A stretch of 19,627 bases of DNA from Dermatophilus congolensis (GTDB lineage: Bacteria; Actinomycetota; Actinomycetes; Actinomycetales; Dermatophilaceae): contig JAUNUP010000045.1 in assembly GCA_030538115.1 (NCBI GenBank), forward strand, positions 1 through 19,627, in the 5' to 3' direction. The notes beneath the pieces are model-generated. The model did not search any database. It saw only the letters and a program-made list of their open reading frames with translations, and was not told where the DNA came from. Every line of letters starts with the position of its first letter. Position 1 is the stretch's first letter. Positions 7,578 through 14,691 of this stretch are shown piece after piece. The translations under genes were made by a program, and so were the position numbers.

Positions 7578-8075
7578 TCAGCGGGCGAGCATCGCGCGGA
7601 CGACGTCGAAGATGCCACCGACGGCGCTGGTGTCGGCGAGCTGCGCGGCGTCCTTGGTGAGGAACGAGCGCCACGCCTCGGCCGCAGGAGCCTGGAAGAC
7701 GCGCCACGCCTCAGCCGCAGGAGCCGCGGCGGGCGCCTGACGCAGACGCCACGCCTCCGCCGCGGGGGCCTCGAACACCCTCCACGCCTCGGCGGAGGGA
7801 GCCTGGAACACACGCCATGCTTCGGCCGCCGGAGCCGCGGCGGGCGCTTGACGCAGGCGCCAGGCCTCGGCCGACGGCGCCTGGAAGACGCGCCATGCCT
7901 CGGCGGAGGGAGCCTGGAAGACCCTCCACGCCTCGGCCGCAGGGGCCGCGGCGGGCGTCTGGAAAACCCGCCATGCCTCGGCCGCAGGGGCCGCTGCAGA
8001 CGCGGAGAGCGGGACTGCCGTGAGCGCACCTGCGAGGCCGAGCGTGGCCAGTGCGGCGAACTTACGTGTTGACAT
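7578..8075 (-). CDS. Secreted AEAWR tandem-repeat protein of unknown function
   Basis: I do not recognise this 165-residue protein. ATG 8073-8075 has AGGAG 5 nt upstream (8081-8085), which decides it over an in-frame ATG at 8108. Residues 1-27 form a clear Sec signal peptide (STRK, a hydrophobic core, and a VPLSASA cleavage site). Residues about 28-138 are nine copies of AEAWR followed mostly by VFQ or LRQ, joined by APS, APA or APAAAPA linkers. The tryptophans fall at 35, 50, 61, 72, 87, 98, 109, 124 and 135, giving spacings 15-11-11-15-11-11-15-11. There is thus a 37-residue super-period. A non-repeat tail of about 29 residues ends the protein. The repeated Arg is encoded by CGC, CGT and AGG in different units, so the peptide is conserved while the DNA has drifted, which argues for a real, selected protein. 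Cleavage leaves about 138 residues outside the membrane. It is monocistronic. Confidence 0.8.
   Translation of the reverse strand: MSTRKFAALATLGLAGALTAVPLSASAAAPAAEAWRVFQTPAAAPAAEAWRVFQAPSAEAWRVFQAPSAEAWRLRQAPAAAPAAEAWRVFQAPSAEAWRVFEAPAAEAWRLRQAPAAAPAAEAWRVFQAPAAEAWRSFLTKDAAQLADTSAVGGIFDVVRAMLAR
7662..7985 (-). repeat. Nine-unit protein-coding tandem repeat (33- and 45-bp units, 111-bp super-period)
   Basis: This region encodes residues 31-138 of the secreted protein. Units are 33 bp (11 residues) or 45 bp (15 residues), ordered long-short-short, so the DNA has a 111-bp higher-order period. The pattern implies that an ancestral three-unit block was duplicated as a whole after the single units had already diverged in linker length. 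Confidence 0.85.
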
Positions 8076-8453
8076 GAAAACTCCTAGATCCGGGGATGTA
8101 GGACTCACTCTTGTTCACGAAATCCGTTGCAACAAGGACCAATCCGAGATTTCAGGCCCAAGAAACACAACTGTTATAAAACTCACTCGTTCCATACCGA
8201 TCACGCACCGGCATCGGAAAGAGAGTTGCCACTGGCAGCACGCAACGTCCAGCTTGGCGGGTACTACCGGGGTTCTCCGGTATCAGCGGCGGCGAGTTCG
8301 AGATGTGCACCACTTCGCCTCCGACTCGCGGAGTCGGGGAAGATGGAGCCCATGTGTCCCAGTTTCTCCGCCTTCGGCGCGTTCGGTCGCCGCGACACCG
8401 CCTCCTCCTCGCACGCAGCGGGCTCAGCAGGGCGAGATTCTCGGCCACGATTC
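8076..8453. other. AT-richer divergent intergenic region between the repeat-protein gene and def
   Basis: Positions about 8085-8220 are clearly less GC-rich than the rest of the window and probably carry promoters for both divergent genes. A TTATAA core (8174-8179) could serve as a -10 in either direction, but neither side has a convincing -35. ACTCACTC occurs twice (8103-8110 and 8181-8188), and an 8-bp palindrome GTTGCAAC sits at 8126-8133. The frame of peptide deformylase stays open through here, so an N-terminal extension of that protein from ATG 8343 cannot be excluded. I see no other gene. Confidence 0.4.
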
Positions 8454-9110
8454 ATGGGCGAACCCGTCAACAAGCTCCCCGACCCTCTGGTCGAGGTGCG
8501 TCGCGGTAACCGCCGCCGCATCACCGTCAACGGCGAGAGCGTGCTGCACACCCCCGCGCGCAATGTCACCGATTTCGGCTCGAAAGAGCTGCGCGACTTG
8601 GTCAACGACATGTTCGCGACGATGGAGTGCGCCAACGGCGTGGGCCTGGCCGCCACCCAGATCGGCGTCGACCTGCGGGTTTTCGTCTACGACTGCATCG
8701 ATGCGTACGAAGTGCGCCACGTCGGCCACATCTGCAACCCCGTTGTCACCGTGCTCGGCGACCAGGACGACCCGGCCGAGTCGAACACCGACAAGGAGGG
8801 GTGCCTCTCCGTACCGGGCGCGTTCAGCCTGCTCACCCGCCCCACCCGGGTCACCGTCGACGGTGTCGACCAGCGCGGCAACCCCATGCACCTGGAGGGC
8901 GTCGGCCTGTTCGCCCGCTGCCTGCAGCACGAGACCGACCACCTCAACGGCACCCTCTACATCGACCACCTGACGCCGCAATCCCGCGAGGAAGCCCTGG
9001 CCGAGAGCGAACGTGAGCGCCAGGCCACCTGGGACGAGTGGGACGAGATCGCCGAAGACCTCGGCAAGTCGACCGGCCCCGAGGTGCAGTCGGCGAACCC
9101 GCCCGCCTGA
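8454..9110 (+). CDS. def: Peptide deformylase
   Basis: The enzyme removes the N-formyl group from nascent proteins, the first step of N-terminal methionine processing. All three family motifs are present: GVGLAATQIGV (motif I), EGCLSVPG with the metal-binding Cys (motif II), and QHETDHLNG with the two metal His and the catalytic Glu (motif III). The length is 218 residues from ATG 8454. I prefer this start because homologs begin 10-20 residues before the ITVNGESVLH strand. It lacks an evident Shine-Dalgarno sequence, however, and ATG 8343 (GGAG 9 nt upstream) would give 255 residues with an unconserved Ser/Ala/Arg-rich head. The acidic C-terminal tail after about residue 180 is common in this actinobacterial subtype. 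The gene is monocistronic and ends 22 bp from the stop of a convergent deacetylase gene. Its functional partner, methionine aminopeptidase, lies 2.7 kb downstream. Confidence 0.92.
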   Translation: MGEPVNKLPDPLVEVRRGNRRRITVNGESVLHTPARNVTDFGSKELRDLVNDMFATMECANGVGLAATQIGVDLRVFVYDCIDAYEVRHVGHICNPVVTVLGDQDDPAESNTDKEGCLSVPGAFSLLTRPTRVTVDGVDQRGNPMHLEGVGLFARCLQHETDHLNGTLYIDHLTPQSREEALAESERERQATWDEWDEIAEDLGKSTGPEVQSANPPA

Positions 9111-9132
9111 GACTGGCCGCCGAAGGCGAGGG

Positions 9133-10077
9133 TCAGCCGGCGGAGTACGTCGTGTCTCGGCCCGAGGTGGCGAAGCCGTCGAGTTTCGCCACGACCTGCG
9201 GCCCGCTCCACGTCGACACCGCGAGCTGGCGACGGATCGAGTACAGCGGCTGCGTCGGCGAGACGGGCTTGTCCATGAGCTGGTAGCCCGTGCGGTAGCC
9301 GGCCCGCTTGACGAAGTCGGCGCCCTGCGGGTTCCACGCCCCGTATGGGTAAGCGAAGTCGAGCACCTCCTGGCCCGAGGCGGCCCGGAGCGTCTCGCGC
9401 GGCTTGATGAGCTGCTCCTCCACGTCTTTCGACGTGTACTTGTCGACCCGGTGGTGGTCCCAGGTGTGCGAGCCGATCGTCATGCCGGCGTCGGCCATCG
9501 CTTTGAGGTCGGCCTTCGTGACCCAGCCGGAGTTGCCGATCACGACGCTCATGATGAAGAACGTGCCGTGCATGCCGCGCTTCCTCAGTTCGGCCACGGC
9601 TGCGCCGGCCTGGTTGTCCTTGCCGTCGTCGAAGCTCAGCAGCACCGGCTTGGCGGGCAGTTCGGCTCCGGTCGTCAGATGGTCGTAGTACTGCTCGGGC
9701 GAGATCGCCTCGTACCCGGCCGCCTTCATCGCGTCGAGCTGCTCCCCCAGCTTCGCGGGCGGGATCACGAGGTTCTCGCGGGTGTACTGGCTGTCGTCGC
9801 CGGCCCAGTCACGCACCTGGTGGTAGCAGAGCACCGGAACCACGGCCCTCGCGGCCATCTCTTCGGGCGTAGCTACGGTGGCGGAGGGCGATTGCGGGCC
9901 GTCCCCGGTGGCCGCCACGGGTACGCCTGTCACCGAAGACTGGTCGGGGGCAACAGAACTGCACGCAGCCAAGGCCCCGAGCCCGGCCAGGCCGAGCGCA
10001 CCACCGACGAAAGCGCGACGAGACGTGACCGCCTCATTCAGAAAGAGGTTTCGGGCAGGGGCGTGTCGAGGCAGCAT
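9133..10077 (-). CDS. Polysaccharide deacetylase (CE4/NodB fold), predicted Tat-exported lipoprotein
   Basis: This 314-residue protein should remove N- or O-acetyl groups from an envelope polysaccharide outside the cell. Export features: twin arginine in TSRRAFVGG (Arg20-Arg21), a hydrophobic core, and a lipobox LAAC with Cys39 as the lipid-anchored residue. A linker rich in Ser/Pro/Ala/Gly runs to about 78. The NodB domain follows, with PVLCYHQV, SFDDG (Asp150-Asp151, motif 1), SHTWDHH (His204 and His208, motif 2, metal ligands) and FAYPYGAW (motif 3, 241-248). The order and the FAYPYG form resemble the PgaB/IcaB-like group rather than chitin deacetylases. ATG 10075-10077 is preceded by GAAAGGG at a 6-nt spacing. 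It lies downstream of the flippase gene on the same strand, but a 185-bp gap with a hairpin separates them, so co-transcription is uncertain. The substrate is unknown. Confidence 0.88.
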   Translation of the reverse strand: MLPRHAPARNLFLNEAVTSRRAFVGGALGLAGLGALAACSSVAPDQSSVTGVPVAATGDGPQSPSATVATPEEMAARAVVPVLCYHQVRDWAGDDSQYTRENLVIPPAKLGEQLDAMKAAGYEAISPEQYYDHLTTGAELPAKPVLLSFDDGKDNQAGAAVAELRKRGMHGTFFIMSVVIGNSGWVTKADLKAMADAGMTIGSHTWDHHRVDKYTSKDVEEQLIKPRETLRAASGQEVLDFAYPYGAWNPQGADFVKRAGYRTGYQLMDKPVSPTQPLYSIRRQLAVSTWSGPQVVAKLDGFATSGRDTTYSAG

Positions 10078-10172
10078 GAGCCGCCCTTTCTACAAGAAGA
10101 GACGATGACCGACGCGGCCCCCCAGCGTCACCACCAGCGTAGTTACCGCCCCCGAATCCCCCCGGCAGCGAC

Positions 10173-10259
10173 TCGCTGGCTCAGACGGAGCTCATTGCCG
10201 TCTGAGCCGAACCGCTCCCTCCGCTCCTCACCCGATGCTCAGTCGCTGGCTCAGACGGA
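10173..10259. repeat. 17-bp direct repeat with an intervening inverted copy
   Basis: TCGCTGGCTCAGACGGA occurs at 10173-10189 and again at 10243-10259. Between them CCGTCTGAGCC (10198-10208) is the inverse of the repeat's GGCTCAGACGG part. The single inverted copy can thus pair with either direct copy. The element fills the gap between the deacetylase and flippase genes. Confidence 0.75.
10178..10208 (-). terminator. Hairpin terminator downstream of the flippase gene
   Basis: GGCTCAGACGG (10178-10188) and CCGTCTGAGCC (10198-10208) make a perfect 11-bp stem with a 9-nt loop, 54 bp past the flippase stop on the minus strand. No U-run follows. A second copy of the left arm at 10248-10258 allows an alternative hairpin with a 39-nt loop. 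Confidence 0.55.
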
Positions 10260-10262
10260 ACC

Positions 10263-11558
10263 TCAAACGGAGACGGCCTCGGAGGTGTGTTCCGCCTCGC
10301 CGGCGTAGTGCCCCTTCGCGGCCTTGATCGCGGTGTAGTACCAGGGGAACATCACGATCACCTCGGCGATGAGCATCGCCCACGCCGCGCCCTGGGCGCC
10401 CCAGTAGATCGTGCCCGGGATGAGCAGGCCCAGCAGCACCGGGGCCTTGAGCACGTTGATGCGGAAGGTCTTCTTCGCCAGCCCCATGCCGAGTAGCAGC
10501 GCTCCAGGCCCGGAGGTGAAGCCCGCGACGATCGACAGCAGACCCATCGGCAGCAGCACCGACTGCGCGCCGTCCCACGAGTCGCCGAACAGCTCCACGC
10601 CGAGCGAGTCGGGGATGAGTAGGAGAACGGTGATGTACACGGTCGCGATCAGACCGATGGCGCCGGAGAGGGCGAACATCGCCTTGAGACGCGCCCCCGT
10701 GCCGAGACGACCGCGACGCGAGATCTCCGGCACCGCGAACGCGAGCGCCGCCTGGCCGAGCACGTTGAGCGGCCCGCGTAGGGTGTCGGCGCCGCGGATC
10801 GAACCGGCGTCGCGGGTCGTGCCGAAGGTCGGGATGAGTAACTGGCCGAGCTGCGCGGCACCGAGCCCGAGCACGTACATGCCCATGAGGTACTTGACCA
10901 GCGACCCCTTCTCCCTGAACCAGGCCCCGGAGGCCCGCAGGTTGGGCCAACTGCGCATGATCAGCGCGGCCATGACCGCCGAGAGGGTGCCCGCGAGACC
11001 CCACGAAAGCGTGAGGATGCCGACCTCGGTCATCTCGACCGTGATGAGCGCGAACAGAAAGCCGAACTGCAAAAGCGCCTTGACGAAGTCGATGAGCGCC
11101 GCGAAATGGGCCTGGCCGTTGGCGAAGAACGCCATGCGGTAATTGTCTTGGATCATCAGCCCGGGCAGGCAGGCTGCGAGCGCGATGAGCACGTTGCCGA
11201 TCGAGCCTCCGAAGATCAGCCCGACGACGACGAGGATGATCGCACCGGCCAGCCCCAGAGCGAGCGTGGCACCCTGCGCGCGCGACACGGCGGCGCGAAA
11301 CGCCTCCGGCTCCTCGGCGCTGTGCGCGATCTGCAGCGGCTGCCCCGACGCGGCCTTGGCAACCGCAACACCGATGCCGTAGAGAAGGAACCCGATCGAG
11401 AACGCACCGAAGTCGTCGGCCGACATCTCGCGCGCAACAACCATCACCAGGAGCATGTTCGCGAGTGCGTACAGCGCCTGGTCGATGAGATTCCAGCTCG
11501 CCCGGGTGGCAAGCGTGCGCACCGAAGCCAATTCGTCCCCCCTGTCGGATTCGGGCAT
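10263..11558 (-). CDS. Polysaccharide/lipid-linked oligosaccharide flippase (Wzx/MOP superfamily-like)
   Basis: This is a 431-residue polytopic membrane protein with about 12 hydrophobic segments, starting with an amphipathic ATRASWNLIDQALYAL opening typical of O-antigen and teichoic-acid flippases of the MOP exporter superfamily. The pattern VAREMSADDFGAFSIGFLLY (41-60) at the first loop is the usual family signature. It should move lipid-linked saccharides across the plasma membrane. The C-terminus is a short Glu-rich cytosolic tail. ATG 11556-11558 has only a weak RBS. A G-rich run precedes an in-frame TTG 10 codons in and a GTG 13 codons in, so the real start could be slightly downstream. 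The next gene on this strand, at 10077, is a polysaccharide deacetylase, which suggests a shared envelope-glycan role. No glycosyltransferases are present in the window, so the pathway is undefined. Confidence 0.82.
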   Translation of the reverse strand: MPESDRGDELASVRTLATRASWNLIDQALYALANMLLVMVVAREMSADDFGAFSIGFLLYGIGVAVAKAASGQPLQIAHSAEEPEAFRAAVSRAQGATLALGLAGAIILVVVGLIFGGSIGNVLIALAACLPGLMIQDNYRMAFFANGQAHFAALIDFVKALLQFGFLFALITVEMTEVGILTLSWGLAGTLSAVMAALIMRSWPNLRASGAWFREKGSLVKYLMGMYVLGLGAAQLGQLLIPTFGTTRDAGSIRGADTLRGPLNVLGQAALAFAVPEISRRGRLGTGARLKAMFALSGAIGLIATVYITVLLLIPDSLGVELFGDSWDGAQSVLLPMGLLSIVAGFTSGPGALLLGMGLAKKTFRINVLKAPVLLGLLIPGTIYWGAQGAAWAMLIAEVIVMFPWYYTAIKAAKGHYAGEAEHTSEAVSV

Positions 11559-11809
11559 GAGGCCTGAACTGCCCCGCCGCGAAGCTTCCCCCCACGCGAC
11601 GAACGGACCAGGCGCCCGCTTGGTGCCGCACCACGTGCTCGATCATCCGGACAGACAGTGGCCGGGTGTACGTACGTCGCGCGGCGGCATTCGAAAGTGT
11701 AATTGCACGTACCGTGAGGTTCGACTCGCGCCGCACCCACAAGGCATCATCACGGTGCCCGTTGCGGCTCATCCAGCGCCCGACCGACGGACCGACAGAA
11801 GGGGCCCAC

Positions 11810-12577
11810 ATGCTCGAGTACCGCACCCGCGCCGAGATCGAGGCGATGAAGCCGGCCGGAGAATTCGTCGCGCAAACGCTCGCGACGTTGGTTGCGGAGG
11901 TCGAGGTGGGCATGAACCTGCTCGACATCGACGCGCGGGCGCATCAGCTCATCAGGGAGCGGGGCGCGACGAGCTGTTACATCGACTACCACCCCTCGTT
12001 CGGGGCGTCGCCGTTCGGTCACGTCATCTGCACGTCGGTGAACGATGCGGTACTGCACGGCCTCCCGCACAATTACACGCTCGCCGACGGCGACCTGCTC
12101 AGTCTCGACTTCGCTGTGTCGGTCGACGGCTGGGTGGCCGACTCCGCGCGCAGCGTCATCGTCGGCACCCCGCGTGAGCAGGACCTGCGCCTCATCGAGA
12201 CGACGGAGAAGGCCCTGGCCGCGGCCATCGAGGTCGCGCGGCCGGGCAAGAAGATCGGTGATATCTCGGCGGCGATCGGGGCGGTCTCGCGTGCACACGG
12301 CTACCGCGTGAACACGCAGTTCGGCGGCCACGGCGTCGGTCGGGTGATGCACGGCGAGCCGCACGTGCCCAACGACGGCAAGGCCAGGCGCGGACTGCCT
12401 CTTCGGCCCGGGCTGGTCATCGCCATCGAGCCGTGGCTCCTGGAGACGACCGACGAGATCTACACCGACCCCGACGGCTGGACCCTGCGAAGCAAAGACG
12501 GATCGCGCGGCGCCCACTCCGAGCACACGATCGCCATCACCGACGGCGAGGCCCTCGTGTTGACGCCCCGCCCCTGA
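11810..12577 (+). CDS. map: Methionine aminopeptidase, type I
   Basis: The enzyme removes the initiator methionine after deformylation. It has 255 residues from ATG 11810, which has AAGGGG 5 nt upstream (11799-11804); the frame extends further upstream without support. The five metal ligands sit at the canonical positions: Asp100 (LSLDFA), Asp111 (ADSARS), His174 (GGHGVG), Glu207 (AIEPW) and Glu238 (HSEHT). The substrate-side His83 is in VLHGLP. The opening RTRAEIEAMKPAGEFVAQTL is the usual type I start. No SH3-binding N-terminal extension of the kind seen in some actinobacterial MetAPs is present. It is divergent from the flippase gene with 251 bp between. Actinobacteria often carry two map genes, so this may be one of two. 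Confidence 0.95.
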   Translation: MLEYRTRAEIEAMKPAGEFVAQTLATLVAEVEVGMNLLDIDARAHQLIRERGATSCYIDYHPSFGASPFGHVICTSVNDAVLHGLPHNYTLADGDLLSLDFAVSVDGWVADSARSVIVGTPREQDLRLIETTEKALAAAIEVARPGKKIGDISAAIGAVSRAHGYRVNTQFGGHGVGRVMHGEPHVPNDGKARRGLPLRPGLVIAIEPWLLETTDEIYTDPDGWTLRSKDGSRGAHSEHTIAITDGEALVLTPRP

Positions 12578-12620
12578 TCAGATCCCATACCTCGCACAGG
12601 TGACGCGCACGACTCAATTA

Positions 12621-12665
12621 ATCACGATAAACTCGGTGATGCGCAAAACCCTGCACGGATTTGCG
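12621..12665 (+). promoter_or_regulatory. Two nested dyads upstream of malate synthase, candidate regulator sites
   Basis: ATCAC (12621-12625) and GTGAT (12636-12640) form one dyad with a 10-bp centre; CGCAAA (12642-12647) and TTTGCG (12660-12665) form a second with a 12-bp centre. They lie 52-96 bp before the malate synthase start in an AT-richer patch (12615-12650). Acetate-responsive glyoxylate genes in corynebacteria are controlled by RamA, RamB and the CRP-like GlxR, and TTTGC/GCAAA halves recall RamB. The match is loose, so the assignment is only a suggestion. Confidence 0.3.
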
Positions 12666-12716
12666 TTCCCCTAGTCTGGCTGTGCACTGCCAACGACGCC
12701 GGGAGGTTACTGACAC

Positions 12717-14600
12717 ATGTCCTCGCCCATCACCATCCGACCCGCCGCACTGAATGACTACCCAGACATCTACACGGCGGAGGCGGTAGCGGCGCTGGAG
12801 GCCCTGGCCCCGCTCGATGCCCGGCGTGATGAACTGATGAAGGCCCGCATCGCCCGACGCTCCGAGCGCGCGGCGAAGGGCCAGCGCATCGACTTCCTCC
12901 CCGAGGACTCCGTCATCGACGGCACCGACATCAAGGTCGCCGACGCCCGCGCCGGCCGTTTCGAAGGCGCGGTCATCCCCGAAGACCTCAAGCGCCAGTG
13001 GATCCAGGGCACCGGCCCGGCCACCAAGCCCGAGTCGACCGTCGCCTCCGGCCTGCGCAACGTCGCCTACGCGCTGCTCTCCGGGGCCGACGGTTGGATG
13101 TTCGACGGTGAAGACGCGGTCGGCCAGATCGACACGATGTCGCTCGACAACCAGCGCAACATCAAGCTCGCGTTCGCCGACGACCAGCAGTTCCTCGACG
13201 TGGCCGAGAAGGTCGCCGCCGAGATGAACACGTGGGCGAAAGACTTCCACGGCCGCGAGATCATCGCCGACTGGCGCGAGCAGCTCACGTTCACGACCCG
13301 CATCTTCCGGGCCCGTGGCCTGCACCTCGACGACCGCCACATCGCCCACGCCGACGGACGCGGCTTCTCCGCGACGATCGCCGACATGGTGCTGTACGTC
13401 GTCAACAACGCCGAGACGCTGCGCTCGCAGGGCCGCTCGGTCGTGCTGTACATGCCGAAGATCCAGACCGCTGCCGAGGCCGCTCACTGGGCCTCGCTCG
13501 CCGACGCCCTCGAAGACCACCTCGGGTTCGCCCGCGGCACGATCCTCGGCTACGTGCTCGTCGAGCAGATCGAAGCGTGCTTCCAGCTCATGGAGATCCG
13601 CGCTGCGCTCGGCAAGCACTTCGTCGGCTACAACACGGGCCGCTGGGACTACATCAACTCCGTCTCCGACGCCCTCACCTGGGACAAGGGCTTCATCAAC
13701 CCCAACATCGACGCGATCACGATGACTTACGCCTACATGCGCGTCTATGAAGACCGCGTGCGCCGTGCCGTCAACACCCCCGACATCAACGGCAACTACG
13801 CGCTGTGGCAGGGCGGCATGGAGCCGAACATCCCCGTCGGCAGCGAAGAGGGCGTCAAGACGGCGATGGCCCGGGCCGTCGCCGGTGGCGAGCGCGAACA
13901 GCGCGAAGGCGCCTCCGGCAAGTGGGTGGCGCACTGGAAGATGGTGCACATCATGCGCCCGGTGTGGGAGAAGGTCGGCGAGGCCAACCAGCTCGGCCGC
14001 GACTTCCCGCCGCTGACGTACACCTCCGAAGACGCTGACGGCCTCATGATGCTGGAGGACGCGCCCCGCACTGTTCGCGGTGCCCGCGACCTGCTCTCGG
14101 TGGGCCTGCAGTACGGCAACGCGTTCGGCCGAGGCTTCCAGGCCGCAGCGCTCAAGCCGGCCGACTTCTTCGGCGACGACTCCGTGCTCTACCTCATGGA
14201 GGACGCAGCGACCGGCGAGATCCGCCTGTCGGTGCTGTGGGAGTGGCTGCACAAGGGCGGCACATTCACGGCCGACGACGAAGAGACCGGCGTCAAGGCC
14301 GGAGACGTGATGACCAAGGAGCTCTTCGAGCGTCTGCTCGAAGAGGAGTACGTCAAGCTCCAGAACGCGAGCAACCGCGACGTGCACGACGACTCCAAGA
14401 ACACGACGCTGCCGATCGCGCGAGAGATCGTCGACGCCTACGTGCTCGAGCCGGTCAAGGCCCCCTGGTACATCGACCTGCTCAACATCAACCTCAACAA
14501 CCACGACCTCGACGTCGCCAAGAAGCGCATCCGCGAATACCTCGATGCCTTCGGCAGTGATGGCACCCGCATCACGCGCAACCTCGACTTCTCCGCCTGA
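12717..14600 (+). CDS. aceB: Malate synthase (glyoxylate shunt)
   Basis: The enzyme condenses glyoxylate with acetyl-CoA to give malate. It has 627 residues, intermediate between classic type A (about 530) and type G (about 720). Recognisable blocks are the [10 protein letters not shown] segment (126-135), [15 protein letters not shown] (244-258), the strand [18 protein letters not shown] (278-295) and the hallmark [10 protein letters not shown] (304-313). The C-terminal third is a helical domain ending in IREYLDAF. Compared with type A enzymes, the usual IETI is replaced by VEQIEA, so this is a divergent group. ATG 12717 has GGGAGG 10 nt upstream. The gene is followed after 91 bp by isocitrate lyase on the same strand, which gives an aceB-aceA unit for growth on acetate, fatty acids or other C2 sources. 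The gap contains a tandem GGGTCAC pair and a T6 run (14655-14660) but no strong terminator. Confidence 0.9.
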   Translation: MSSPITIRPAALNDYPDIYTAEAVAALEALAPLDARRDELMKARIARRSERAAKGQRIDFLPEDSVIDGTDIKVADARAGRFEGAVIPEDLKRQWIQGTGPATKPESTVASGLRNVAYALLSGADGWMFDGEDAVGQIDTMSLDNQRNIKLAFADDQQFLDVAEKVAAEMNTWAKDFHGREIIADWREQLTFTTRIFRARGLHLDDRHIAHADGRGFSATIADMVLYVVNNAETLRSQGRSVVLYMPKIQTAAEAAHWASLADALEDHLGFARGTILGYVLVEQIEACFQLMEIRAALGKHFVGYNTGRWDYINSVSDALTWDKGFINPNIDAITMTYAYMRVYEDRVRRAVNTPDINGNYALWQGGMEPNIPVGSEEGVKTAMARAVAGGEREQREGASGKWVAHWKMVHIMRPVWEKVGEANQLGRDFPPLTYTSEDADGLMMLEDAPRTVRGARDLLSVGLQYGNAFGRGFQAAALKPADFFGDDSVLYLMEDAATGEIRLSVLWEWLHKGGTFTADDEETGVKAGDVMTKELFERLLEEEYVKLQNASNRDVHDDSKNTTLPIAREIVDAYVLEPVKAPWYIDLLNINLNNHDLDVAKKRIREYLDAFGSDGTRITRNLDFSA

Positions 14601-14691
14601 CCGGCCCATCGGGTCACGGGTCACGACGAGTCGTTTGCCGGTACCCGCACGACCTTTTTTCACCCCAGAGACCACCAGAACAGGACGAACA

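Noticed and set aside
7662..7985. Possible CRISPR array
   Set aside because: The repeats are coding, of two lengths, drift synonymously and have no unique spacers; they sit in a frame with a signal peptide and RBS.
10228..11928. Minus-strand open frame of 566 codons overlapping the flippase in another frame
   Set aside because: The frame is Arg-rich nonsense over the flippase; the correct frame gives about 12 membrane segments.
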